A stretch of DNA of 21,474 nucleotides from Zelonia costaricensis (GCA_030849075.1 JASAOO010003091.1:1-21474); one strand, 5' to 3'. Numbered from the stretch's first letter, positions 1-8,873 are shown. Notes: generated by a model not told the origin, from the sequence alone. Numbers and translations: made by a program.

Positions 1-54
1 CTGAATGGTGGCATCCACCTGATGCGCGTGGTAGTACTGCGGAGCCGCGGACAT
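1..54 (-). CDS. 5' end of a protein-coding gene running off the left edge (18 codons visible)
   Basis: Reading leftward from 54, the minus strand gives ATG followed by 17 open codons to the window edge (MSAAPQYYHAHQVDATIQ). Most third positions are G or C, like the neighbouring genes. The ATG follows a caccATG context with A-type purine-favourable spacing, and pyrimidine-rich minus-strand sequence with several AG dinucleotides (73-74, 91-92, 116-117) lies just upstream, as expected for a trans-spliced 5' UTR. It is the next gene downstream of the 744-2435 gene in the same polycistron. The fragment is too short to assign to a family and I do not recognise it. The alternative is a chance frame, but start context, codon bias and position argue for a real gene. 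Confidence 0.6.
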   Translation of the reverse strand, partial: MSAAPQYYHAHQVDATIQ

Positions 55-743
55 GGTGAAGACGGCGGGGGGCTTTCGGGGGAAGGGGTGCTGGGCAGAA
101 GATGCTCGGAACTTCCTGAGCGTCACGTGTAGGGGGGGGGAAGCAGCAGAGAGGCGTTTGTGTGTGTGTGTGTGGAGGGTGAGGGTCACCAGAATGAATG
201 CGCGTGAGTGGTACACACAGACGGCAGAAGACAGAGGGAGGAGGGAGGAGGGAGTTGGGGGCCGTGGGAGACAGTGGAGGAGTCAAGTGCGATGCTTGAC
301 GGAGAGCATCACGTAGAAGCGCGTGGAGAAAGGGGGAGGGGGAGGTGCGACGCGTCCATCGCCGCCACGTCGCTGCCCATGTGCGTCGGGTTGATGTGTA
401 ACTTTGCAGGTTCGGTTTGTATGGCGCCTCTCCGTTCCCGAGTCGGGAGAGAGGCAGCACGAGATGAGACGATGCAGACAGGCGAAGGCGAGCGAGACGG
501 GGACGGAGGGAGGGAGAGGGAGGGGGGCTGAGGAAAAGAAAACAACGTGACGATGTCGTGAGACGCGCACTCGTGTACAATGAGCGCAGACACACACACA
601 CACACGTACACATGCGAGGGGAAAATGGTGAAGTGAACCACGTCGTGGCAGCTGCCGTGAATCAGCCAGCTCTACTCTAAATACGCGCAGACACACACAC
701 ACACATCAATGCGGCGGAGGTTGGGGAGAAGCAGGTCGATGCA
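55..743. other. Intergenic region between the left-edge gene and the four-span membrane protein gene
   Basis: About 690 bases with no credible gene. It holds the 3' UTR of the 744-2435 gene and the 5' flank of the left-edge gene. Visible elements are a (TG)n array at about 159-174, two (AC)n arrays at about 589-605 and 690-705, and purine-rich tracts around 210-260 and 480-540. The short open frames here are low-complexity and overlap each other on both strands. Confidence 0.7.
73..160 (-). promoter_or_regulatory. Predicted trans-splicing region for the left-edge gene
   Basis: On the minus strand, a pyrimidine-rich stretch opposite about 129-155 (including a C run opposite the G run at 132-140) is followed by AG at 117-116, and further AGs at 92-91 and 74-73. 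Any of these could accept the spliced leader, giving a 5' UTR of roughly 20-60 bases before the ATG at 54. This is inferred from general trypanosomatid rules; the exact site cannot be chosen by eye. Confidence 0.35.
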
Positions 744-2435
744 TCACAGATGCACCGTGTCGTCCGTCGTCTCCGCACCACCTTGCAGCGGCGAGGGCGG
801 CGCCAACATCGTCGCCCGGTTCATGGGCGCACGCTGCCGGCGGTCGCCGCTGTACACCGGCGGTGGCGGCGGCACGCCGGAGAGGCGGGCCGCGATGAGC
901 GCGGTGGAGGCGTCCGACCCGCTCGCCACGCGGCCGCGGCCCGCGCCTGCCGCCGCCGCCGCACCATCGCCACCCCCGCCGCGACCGCTGCCACCGCCGC
1001 CGCCGTGCGGGGAGCTGTTGGTCATGTCCACGTCCACCGCCCCTACCGGCTCCTCGTCGTCTGCGACCTCGTGCAAGTCGTAGCGACCCGAGCTGGAGGA
1101 CTCCGCCATGGCGGCCGGAGCCGTCGCCGCCCGGCCGTTGGCGCCATCGCCCCTTTCCATCGCGGCTCGCGGCTGCTGCGGCCGCACATCCGGCATCTCG
1201 TACGCCTCGTTGTCGTACTCCTCGTTCAGCAGCGGCGTGAGCGGCCGGCTGACGCTCGGGCCGACGTGCGGGAGCTCGTTCGAGGGCCGCAGCATCGCCG
1301 GCGCCCCCGTCGCCCCGGGGGTGGGCTGGGCTGCTGTGGCTGGCGGGACGGGTGCGGCTGCTGCTGCAGGCACTTCGCCGCCCCCCGCCTCCAGCGCCTC
1401 CCCGGCATGCGAGCGGCGGCGCAGCGAGGTGGAGAGAGCGCTGAACGGGTGGCCGAGGCCCTTGCGGATGGCGTGGTGGTAGCCGTGGCGGCGCCCGTGC
1501 TGAGTCTGCTGCTGCTGGCTAGGCGACTGCGAGGCCGGTGGCGCGGCGGCACCCGGCGGCGCGGCGGGGCCGACCGTAGCGCCGCGGTTGTCGGCGTAAA
1601 TGACTTGCGGGTGCGTGCCGCCCGCGGTGCCCTCCGCCTGCGTCGCCGCCGCCGCCGCCGCCGTCGCCGCGTCGGGGTCGGTGATGCCGTAGTACTTCTG
1701 CATCGCTTGCTTCCACTCCCGCTGCCGCTCCTCGGCCTCGCGCAGCATGACGTCGCGCGGGTTCTCCTTGGACAAGTTCCAGATCGCGAAGAGCGCATTG
1801 ATGACGGTAAAGGCCATGGAGACGATGTACGACACGATGAGCTCCGTGTAGGGCTGCACGGAGTGGTAGAAGGACGTGCCAATCATCCCCTCCCCCGTGC
1901 ACCGTGTCACGTAGTCCGTCATAATCTGGTTCTCCTTCGTCACCCCGAACGTCATGACCAAGCCAAGCACGATGAGCAGCACCTCCCATGTCGTGACCAT
2001 GTCCTTGCGGAAGACGACGAAGTGGTAGCGAATCTCGTGCGTGTTAGTCTCGAACCACACCTTGTTCACGGCGCTCATGACGACCTGCACGGCGGTGATG
2101 GCCATCAGGTAGCGGATGTTCTGCACGCCGCGGCTCACGAAGTAGCCGACGTTGTCGGGGCTCAGCTGGTACTTTACGTTGCTGAAGAAGGCGTGCGTGC
2201 GGGTCACGTCGTACACACAGCCGGGCACGAGGTACGGTGACTTGAGGGCGAGCACGGAGTTGATGAAGAAGCTGTTGGTCATGGAGTTCGACGCGTTCGT
2301 GCCGGTCCGGATGATGGCGGAGAGAAAGCAGCCGAGCTGGACAACCACGATGAGCATGTTGAGGCGAGACCACCATGTCTCCGCCTGAGTGCGTTGCAGG
2401 TGAAACGCCTGCTGGTCTTTGCCATAGATGTGCAT
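744..2435 (-). CDS. Conserved-type hypothetical membrane protein, four predicted membrane spans and a long disordered tail
   Basis: A 563-residue protein of unknown function; I do not recognise the family. Hydrophobic segments at about residues 26-44, 107-126, 148-165 and 199-219 predict four membrane spans, with a loop of about 60 residues between spans 1 and 2 that contains a lone Cys. A charged segment at 222-246 (rich in E, R, K) follows span 4. From about 255 to the end the chain is low complexity: poly-Ala at 256-264, a Q run near 307-310, Pro/Ala-rich stretches, a Gly-rich block at about 478-490, and PPPPPVY at 522-528, which contains a PPxY motif. The ATG at 2435 was chosen because the upstream 107 codons are low complexity, cross an ambiguous base (2670) and lie upstream of the predicted splice acceptor. 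Both termini are probably cytosolic if there are four spans. The membrane domain is convincing; function is open. Confidence 0.85.
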   Translation of the reverse strand: MHIYGKDQQAFHLQRTQAETWWSRLNMLIVVVQLGCFLSAIIRTGTNASNSMTNSFFINSVLALKSPYLVPGCVYDVTRTHAFFSNVKYQLSPDNVGYFVSRGVQNIRYLMAITAVQVVMSAVNKVWFETNTHEIRYHFVVFRKDMVTTWEVLLIVLGLVMTFGVTKENQIMTDYVTRCTGEGMIGTSFYHSVQPYTELIVSYIVSMAFTVINALFAIWNLSKENPRDVMLREAEERQREWKQAMQKYYGITDPDAATAAAAAATQAEGTAGGTHPQVIYADNRGATVGPAAPPGAAAPPASQSPSQQQQTQHGRRHGYHHAIRKGLGHPFSALSTSLRRRSHAGEALEAGGGEVPAAAAAPVPPATAAQPTPGATGAPAMLRPSNELPHVGPSVSRPLTPLLNEEYDNEAYEMPDVRPQQPRAAMERGDGANGRAATAPAAMAESSSSGRYDLHEVADDEEPVGAVDVDMTNSSPHGGGGGSGRGGGGDGAAAAAGAGRGRVASGSDASTALIAARLSGVPPPPPVYSGDRRQRAPMNRATMLAPPSPLQGGAETTDDTVHL

Positions 2436-2473
2436 GGGTGCGGGGGGTGCGGGGAGGGGGGGGGGGGCTGCTG

Positions 2474-2525
2474 CTGTACCACGAACCACACACCAGACAG
2501 CGAAGGGGGAATCAAGGCGAACACG
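2474..2525 (-). promoter_or_regulatory. Predicted trans-splice acceptor for the four-span membrane protein gene
   Basis: The minus strand carries a pyrimidine-rich, T/C/G stretch opposite about 2480-2520 and then the first AG at 2475-2474 (within a CAG repeat, so 2472-2471 and 2469-2468 are also possible). This predicts a 5' UTR of about 40 bases, mostly C, before the ATG at 2435. It supports the short start over the longer open frame. This is inference from general rules, without transcript data. Confidence 0.4.
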
Positions 2526-2647
2526 GCAGCCTCCTTTTTTCTTGTTCAGGAAAGAACGCGGAGGCTTGGCGTGAGCGGCACAAGACGCCGTTGACCGAAT
2601 TACCGCGGTGTTGACACGGGGGGGGGGGGTGCGCCTAGCTCTAAGAT

Positions 2648-2692
2648 CTACAAGCCGCCAAGGTGCAGANCTACGAGCCGCCAAGGTGCAGA
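2648..2692. repeat. Two-copy tandem repeat, period 23, with an ambiguous base at the junction
   Basis: Two 22-base copies (2648-2669 and 2671-2692) differ at a single position: the first begins CTACAAGCC, the second CTACGAGCC, and both end GGTGCAGA. They are separated by the only N in the window, at 2670. The base before the first copy is T, so the N is most simply T. It could be a genuine short duplication or an assembly join. Confidence 0.85.
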
Positions 2693-2922
2693 GACGACGT
2701 GACCTCGCAATGCGGCAAGCAGTCGGTGTGTGTATTTTGGAGTCTGTCCCTGTCACGGCTAGATGGAGAGGAGCCGGGCAGAGACCGGGGAAAACAAGGA
2801 ACGAGAAGAAACACTAAAGGGAGAAGAGGTCCACTGTCATGGAAAACAAACACAATCAGCGCACGTGAAGAGGTCCCCCGGCAACGGGTCACCGTCCACC
2901 TCTTCCTTGTGTCGTGTGGATT

Positions 2923-2928
<6 letters not shown>

Positions 2929-2965
<37 letters not shown>
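2929..2965. repeat. (TG)n microsatellite
   Basis: An uninterrupted TG dinucleotide array of about 37 bases, preceded by imperfect TG-rich sequence. On the transcribed minus strand it reads (CA)n. Arrays of this kind recur in most intergenic regions of the window. Confidence 0.95.
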
Positions 2966-2966
<1 letters not shown>

Positions 2967-4086
2967 AGAGTCTAATAGATGCGGTGGCGCACCTCCTGGA
3001 GGGGGGGGGGGCGTGTTCCAGCAATCACGAGATTGAGCAGGGAGGGGGCGAATGTGATGGAAGAAGAGTGAAGAGGCGGGTGTCTCACACGGGCGCACAA
3101 ACCTTCCCAGGCGCACCCGCACGCGCGCACACACACACAAGCGAGTCAGTACTCCCTCGCACGGTGGTCCGTTGCAAGTGAGAGGGAAAGGAAGAGCGGG
3201 GAAGCGCGCCGGGGGAGGGAGGGAGAGTGGGCCACACCGCGCGCGGTGCCCTCTTTGCGCGCGCGCGAGGCATGGCGAAGTGGCTGCGCAGGGAGGCGCC
3301 AACTATCGCGTTTGTTTCGGGATGCACTCGTGGTGGTGCACAGACACACACACACACGCACACCTTGGACGCAAGGGGAGGGAGGCAGTGCGTGGCGGGG
3401 GCAAGCCGCGGCCGAGGAGTGGGGAGAGGGGAGAGGAGGCGGTCTCGAGGACTCACGCGGCCGGTGGTGGCGCGAGCCCCGGCGCGCCGTCACGAGGAGA
3501 AACGGTGCACCGCGGCGGACCAGCGCGCGGTGTGGGCTGCGACGGGACACGTCGGCAAGGGAGGAGAGGAGCGGAGGCAGTGGCAAGAGAGTAGAGGAGG
3601 AGTGACAGCGCTGACCACCACACACACTCTTGACCTCCGCCATGGGCTGCTCTGGCCCAATCCCACCCAGCCCCCCCTCCCCCCCACCCCTGCGACCTTC
3701 CAGCGTGCAACGCACGCACACACACGCACACATCCTTCTCCCTCTCTCTTCCACAGGCATCCCTGTGTGTGGGCCATGGGCCTCGCCACGGTCACTGTGC
3801 GCACATGCACGGAGGGGGGGGGGGGGCGAAGAGCCACGGCCCACAGAGTGTGCGCGAAGACGCACTCGGTGAGCGAGTGGAGCTGCATCACCCACCGCCA
3901 GTCCATCCGTGTTTCGGAAAGGCCGCAAGCCGCCCAGAGCCTCCTCGCCCTATCCACCTCCACCGTCAGCCACACACCCCCCCCCTCCGTCAGGAAGGCG
4001 TGGGGTGAGCGGAGGGGGGAGGGGAAGGAAGAGCGAGGGGCGGTGCGTCGCGGGTGGCACACACGAAGTGAGCCGAACCCCGCGCA

Positions 4087-4118
4087 GCCGCACACAGCCT
4101 CGCGGGGCTGTGTGCGGC
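4087..4118. other. Perfect 13-bp inverted repeat (hairpin) with a 6-base loop
   Basis: The left arm GCCGCACACAGCC (4087-4099) and right arm GGCTGTGTGCGGC (4106-4118) are exact reverse complements around the loop TCGCGG (4100-4105). The stem has 10 or more G-C pairs, so it would be very stable in RNA from either strand. It lies in the non-coding stretch downstream of SUB2, probably in that gene's 3' UTR. No U run follows, so a bacterial-type terminator is not suggested. Confidence 0.85.
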
Positions 4119-5034
4119 GTGCTGTGGCAAAGACCAAGTGCCACTTTCTACCCGAGGCCGACAAGCGGACCTGCACGCGCGCCGAGCTGTGCGGCTGCGG
4201 CGTGTGTGTGTTTGGTGGGGCGTGGGCGTGGGCGGATGCGGGTGTGTGGGCGTCCCCGTATCCTGTGGCCCGTGGGAGGCTGCGCTTCACGTTGTGCGAG
4301 CGCGCCACCACCACGGCACTTCCCCCTCGCCGTCTCCTGTGTGTGGAGCTGACCTCGATGGGACAGTCACACGTTGAAAACCGCCACGCGCCTCTGTTGC
4401 TGTGTGTGTGTGTGCGTGCGAGTGTTTAGCTGCGGCTTACCGCGCTCACCTCACCCGATCCCTCCGCTGCTCTGCGTTGCTGAGGCGCTCCGCGGAGCGA
4501 TAGACTCTGCAAGACGGGCCGGAAAGGGTCTAAGACGCGCATTCCGCTCCTCCACCCTCACCCTCCGCCACGTCTTGCCTCGACGTTTGTCAAGGTCGAC
4601 TGCGTGCGGGGCACACAAGAAGGATCAAGAAGACGTACCGGCCTGCAAGAGGACCCTGTGTCGGCCGCGAAGCTACGACAAGGAGGGGAATTGGCACGGC
4701 TTGCGTGGCGCTGGGGTGCACGCCTGCGGTGCCCGTGTGAGAGCTCTATACGCTGCGTGAACGGTGTGTGTGTGGGGGGGGGGGGTGGAACCCTCGGGTC
4801 AGGGCCGTCCCTTCCAGCGTACCGGCTTCGGTTCCACACCATCTGCTGCCTCTTGTTTCTTCTTTTTTTTTTTTGATTTCGAGTGTGCACGTCACTGCAT
4901 CGCGCACTTAGTCACCTTGAACCACTGCACACAAAAAGGGGGGAGGGCCGGAGGCGAGGAATGGGGAAGAGAGGGGACGGGGGGGTGCACGTCCCTACGG
5001 AAACAAATCCTCAAGTCATGCGGCCGCGGCGCAA

Positions 5035-5080
5035 GGAAGGGAAAGGGAAGGGAAGGGAGGAGGAGGAAGAGGGAGGTGGT
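5035..5080 (-). promoter_or_regulatory. Long polypyrimidine tract on the minus strand in the middle of the gene-free region
   Basis: The plus strand is almost pure purine here (repeated AAGGG and GGA units), so the pre-mRNA strand carries a long C/T tract. The first AG after it on the minus strand is at about 5012-5011. In trypanosomatids such tracts direct trans-splicing and the coupled polyadenylation of the gene upstream. It may place a SUB2 poly(A) site near 5.1-5.6 kb, or mark an unrecognised transcript. No coding sequence follows. Confidence 0.35.
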
Positions 5081-6596
5081 GAGGGCGAGACCAGACCGCC
5101 TCGTGGCCCTCCGCCCCCAGCCCTCGGCTTCTTGCCCAGACTTTTTTTTTCTTTAAAACAGCGCCGTGTGCGTTCTTCTTCCCCCGATTGGCGTCAACAC
5201 CCGCGTGCAGGCGGCAGCTCCCACGCCACGTCACCCATGCACACACCGCAGAAGAAGGCACAACAGAAAAGAGACAAGCCAACGGCGGACAATCTGCACA
5301 AACACACGGACAAATAGAAGCGACCGACTTACACCACCGCACATGCGTGCACGCAGACGGTGGCCCACCTGCGCGCGTCGCAGCCCTACCCACCGGAGAG
5401 GGGGAATGGGGGAAGAGCTAAACACACAACACGACGGCTGCTGCCACGCGCGTACTGCACACATACACACACACACACACATTCTCCCTCTCGTCAACAC
5501 ACAGCCCGCTGATTCCAGCGCCAGTGCTTCCTCCACCACACCCCGCGCTCTCCCAACGGCATCGCCGACGCAGCGACGTAAGACGGGAGCGGAAATGGGG
5601 TAACCCAGCACGAGAAGCCGCGATAGTCACAAACACGCGCGCCTCGAGGCGGCGGTCGTTCGGATGCTCAGGAAACACCCACACCGCACGCACACACACA
5701 CACATCAACACACTCATCGTTAAACGCTCCAGCGAGCTGCCGGTAGGGCTATGCGGAACAAGAAGGAGAAGAGAGCTGCCACGCCTGCAGCCCGCACTCT
5801 TTCCACTCTGCCCCCCCCCCTCTTGCACTCCGTCCCTTCCGCACCTCCACTCGCGGAGGATGGGAGCAGCGTCCAGCACATCAGGGTATGAGGACGTGCA
5901 TGAGGGTTGGACGTACGTGCTGGCTCGTCTAGCGACGCTCATGGCGTGTTGTACTCTTCACAATGCCACCGGGGAAAGGAGGGAAGGAAGAGGGGGTGGG
6001 CCATGTGTGGGTCTAAAACACACACACACACATACATGGCGACAGAGGGCAGAAGAGAGAAATCCCCCCCCCCTCTCGAGCGGGAGCCGCCACACAGCGG
6101 GGGAGGGGCAGGGAGGGGAGGGTAGGGGGCGGGGCTTGAGCGCATTCTCAGCCCACCGTCAGATGGAACAGGAGAAGGAAAGGGCATGAAGGACCGACAG
6201 GGGACGAGGGCATTCTATGAAGAAGGCGTTCGCATCAACAAAACACGCGCACAAGCCGTGCGAGACGCGACACCGGCCCAGTCGCACGCACTGAGCTGGG
6301 AAAGGGCGTTGACGTGGACGAGAACAGAGGGAGAGAGGGACACAGAGAAAAAAGAAGGTGGCTCACTCATGCACACCGTACAACGCGCAACACAGCACGA
6401 ACCACCACACACACACACACGTATGAGCCGTCCTCTTCTCCTTGTCCCCTTCTCTCGTATCTGCCCGTGCATCCCCCGTCCTTCCTGGTCCAGCCGCCGA
6501 CGCGCACCGCGGCACCAAAGTCGACAGAGTAAAGAAATAACCGTGCGCTCTCTCACACCCACACATTCACTCACATTCACACGCGCGTGGGCCGGC

Positions 6597-7904
6597 TTAC
6601 TTGTTCATGTACTGGCTCTCGTTCAGCTGCGTCTTGATGTCCGTCAGCTCCTCGACCTTCATCTCGAAGCGCTCCTGAACCTCCTTCATGATGCCGCCGT
6701 CCGTGTAGTTGCGCTTCTCCCGCTTCACCTCCTTCTCGTCCGCCGTGATGAAGGCGATGGTCAGCCCCTTGGTGCCGAAGCGGCCGGCGCGGCCGACGCG
6801 GTGGAGGTAGCTGTCCGCCTCCGAGGCCATGTCATACTGCACGACCAGGTTGATGCGGTCGAAGTCGATGCCGCGGCCGAAGAGGTCCGTGGCGACGATA
6901 ATGCGGGTCGTGTTCGCCTTGCTGCTCTCGTACACGCGCAGGCGCTCCTCCTGGTTGATGCGAGAGTGCACCGCCTGCGACGGGAACTTCATCTGCTGCA
7001 GCTGGCGGTTCAGCGCCTCGCAGCGCTCGACCGAGGAGGTGAAGATGATCGCCTGGTTGAACTCGACGACGTCCAGGATCTCGGCCAGCCGGCGCGTCTT
7101 CTCCGCCTCCGTGACGTTCATGTAGAACTGCGCAAGGCCGTGCAGGGTGAGCTTGGCGCGCTGGTCCACGTAGATCTCCGTCGCATCCTTCATGAACTTC
7201 TTCGCCACGTCGCGCAGCTCGTCCGTCATCGTGGCCGAGAACATCATGACCTGCTTCTCCTTGGGCAGCTTCATGAAGATCTCCTGCACGTCGCGGCGCA
7301 TCTTGATGTCCTCGAGGCAGCGGTCGAACTCGTCCACGACGAACCACTTCACGTGCGTCGTGTCGAAGGCCTTGTTCTGGATGAGCGCCTTCATGCGGCC
7401 CGGGGTGCCCACGATGATGGCCGGCACCTCCTTCTTGAGCTGCTTCACGTTCTCGTCCTCCGGGACGCCACCGAAGAAGACGGCGGTGGTCGCGTAGGGC
7501 AGGTACTTGCTGAAGCGCTGGAACTCCTGCTCGATCTGGTACGCCAGCTCGCGGGCGTGGACGAGCACGACGGCCTGGCAGTACGGCTTCTGCCCCTGCG
7601 GCACCTTCTCCACCTGCTCCAGCAGCGCGAAGACGAAGACGGCGGTCTTACCCATGCCCGACTTGGCCTGAGCGAGAATGTCGGCGCCAAGCATCGCCTT
7701 GGGCAGCGCCTGGTGCTGCACCTCCGACGGGTGCTCGAAGCCGTTCTCGCGGATGGCGTTCGCCAGCTCGCTCTTCAGGCAGAAGTCCTGGAAGCCACCG
7801 AGGGCCACGGCGCTGTGCGTGCCCATGCCAACGCCCATCGGCTGCGCCGCGACGATGGTGGTCTTGACGTCATCGCCGTCGAAGTCCGCGAGATCGCTGC
7901 TCAT
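6597..7904 (-). CDS. SUB2: DEAD-box ATP-dependent RNA helicase of the SUB2/UAP56 (DDX39B) family
   Basis: A 435-residue nuclear RNA helicase expected to couple mRNA processing to export (TREX-type role in other eukaryotes). Motifs in order: aromatic GGFQDF near 36-41 and Q63 of the Q motif; AKSGMGKT (80-87, Walker A); HARELA (116-121, motif Ia); GG 145-146; TPGR 167-170; DEFD 191-194 (Walker B); SAT 224-226; IIFTSS 286-291 (motif IV); ATDLFGRGID 338-347 (motif V); HRVGRAGRFG 368-377 (motif VI). AKSGMGKT, LFGRG and the length (human UAP56 is 428 residues) single out this family rather than eIF4A. The family normally has DECD; here Cys is Phe. Motif Ia has Ala where Thr is usual. The ATG at 7904 is chosen because the 102 upstream open codons are Pro-rich low complexity containing the C18 tract and the predicted splice acceptor. 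Stop is TAA. Confidence 0.95.
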   Translation of the reverse strand: MSSDLADFDGDDVKTTIVAAQPMGVGMGTHSAVALGGFQDFCLKSELANAIRENGFEHPSEVQHQALPKAMLGADILAQAKSGMGKTAVFVFALLEQVEKVPQGQKPYCQAVVLVHARELAYQIEQEFQRFSKYLPYATTAVFFGGVPEDENVKQLKKEVPAIIVGTPGRMKALIQNKAFDTTHVKWFVVDEFDRCLEDIKMRRDVQEIFMKLPKEKQVMMFSATMTDELRDVAKKFMKDATEIYVDQRAKLTLHGLAQFYMNVTEAEKTRRLAEILDVVEFNQAIIFTSSVERCEALNRQLQQMKFPSQAVHSRINQEERLRVYESSKANTTRIIVATDLFGRGIDFDRINLVVQYDMASEADSYLHRVGRAGRFGTKGLTIAFITADEKEVKREKRNYTDGGIMKEVQERFEMKVEELTDIKTQLNESQYMNK

Positions 7905-7985
7905 GACGACAACGGGTGGGGGGGGGACGGGAGGAGGAGGGGGAGGGGAGACGGAGGAACGCGTCTTATTCTTACGTGGGTTGCG

Positions 7986-8040
7986 CTGTGGGGGAGTGCG
8001 TCGATGGGGTAGTGTGTGTGGGGGGGGGGGGGGGGGGATC
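7986..8040 (-). promoter_or_regulatory. Predicted trans-splice acceptor for SUB2
   Basis: The minus strand carries an uninterrupted C18 (opposite G18 at 8020-8037), a short CA array and a pyrimidine-rich stretch, then AG at 7987-7986, giving a 5' UTR of about 80 bases. Two later AAG trinucleotides near 7970-7976 are alternatives. The pyrimidine tract is almost all C, while T-rich tracts are generally stronger, so efficiency is uncertain. Confidence 0.4.
8020..8037. repeat. G18 homopolymer
   Basis: Eighteen consecutive G on the plus strand, the template strand for every gene here. It follows a short (TG)n array and is followed by more G-rich sequence to about 8100. Runs of this kind can form G-quadruplexes and are often mis-sized in assemblies. 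Confidence 0.9.
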
Positions 8041-8818
8041 GTGTTGATGTTCTCTGTTTCCGCGGGACGGGGGGAGGGAGGGGGGCAGGGGAGGGAGGGA
8101 GCCGCAGTGCAACCGGCGTGATGAGGAAGAGGGGAGAGAAACGAAAAACAGGGAGGGGTGGGAAGAGAGTTGCAGGCAGAGCGCAAACCTTCAGCGCGTG
8201 AGCGCAGCACTCAAACACACACATTAGCGGAGAGACAAGTAAGAGGGGCAAAGACGTGCGTCCCTGCTCAGCCGGCGTCCTGCCGCACGCTTGTGTGCGT
8301 TGGTGTGTGCGTGGCACGCTGCCCTGGGGCAACCACCTTTCGTCATCGCCCACCCCTCTCTGCCGCGTGCTGCGTCACCAGCATGCCCATCCGCGGGATC
8401 GGATGTGCGTGGTGGCGCGCAGCATAAGGGGGGGGGAGCGACGCGGGAGAAGGAGGAAAAGCAGGGGGAAGAGCGAGCCGATGTCGCGGTGCGCACCCGC
8501 CGCAATCCTCGCTCAGGGAACCGCAGAGCGAAGGTGCCCCCGGCGCTGTGTCACGCGTGGCCTCCTGCACGTCCTCGGTGCAAGCTCGCAGCGACAGGGC
8601 ACAGCTGGCGCAGGCTGTCGAGAGGGGCGTGCGAGGGAGTTGCTCGCGCGGGGCCCACCTCGGTGGAGCTGCCGTCGCGCATTTCCACTTTCCCTGTCTT
8701 GTGACTAGTTGGGTCTGTGCTACACTACGGAGGAGGGGGGTAACAGTAGGGGTGGGAGGGGGGCCTCCGCCAACAACGCCGCGGAGCCCCGTACCTCTCG
8801 AAGGCTGCGTCGACGCGC

Positions 8819-8873
8819 ACACACACATGCACACAAACACACACACACACACATACACACATAGACAGACACA
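8819..8873. repeat. Imperfect (AC)n microsatellite
   Basis: An AC-rich array of about 55 bases interrupted by ATG, AAA and AT/AG steps. It lies in the probable 3' UTR of the 9632-10813 gene. Confidence 0.9.

Larger units (their letters stand above)
2436..6596. other. Long gene-free region (about 4.2 kb) between SUB2 and the membrane protein gene
   Basis: I find no credible coding sequence here. The many open frames are built from simple repeats (C-V-C-V, H-T-H-T) or from overlapping Arg/Pro/Gly-rich translations on both strands. The region holds the 5' flank of the 744-2435 gene and the 3' UTR of SUB2. Visible landmarks are a 23-base tandem duplication with an N at its junction (2648-2692), a (TG)n array (2929-2965), an AC-rich tract near 3339-3361, a perfect 13-base hairpin (4087-4118), T11 and T8 runs near 4864-4874 and 5142-5150, a very long purine tract (about 5035-5080) and AC tracts near 5463-5480, 5690-5705, 6018-6030 and 6410-6420. 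A non-coding transcript cannot be excluded. Confidence 0.7.

Noticed and set aside
750..2240. 496-codon plus-strand frame over the four-span membrane protein
   Set aside because: An Arg/Ala-rich shadow of the minus-strand gene, with no domain pattern.
2436..2756. 107-codon N-terminal extension of the four-span membrane protein
   Set aside because: Low complexity, crosses the ambiguous base and the predicted splice acceptor, so it would not be in the mature mRNA in frame.
3227..4429. Frames of 400 codons (plus) and 274 codons (minus, 3490-4314) in the long gap
   Set aside because: They overlap each other on opposite strands, cross AC/GT arrays giving T-H-T-H repeats, and show no codon pattern or domains like the true genes.
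5418..5942. 174-codon minus-strand frame
   Set aside because: Contains C-V-C-V-C-V from a microsatellite, no domain and no codon bias; treated as spacer.
6186..8012. 608-codon open frame on the plus strand
   Set aside because: It is the complement of the SUB2 helicase; its Leu/His/Asp/Val-rich translation is the shadow of that gene.
7905..8210. 102-codon N-terminal extension of SUB2
   Set aside because: Pro/His-rich translation of the C18 tract and spacer; not present in the helicase family, and upstream of the predicted acceptor.
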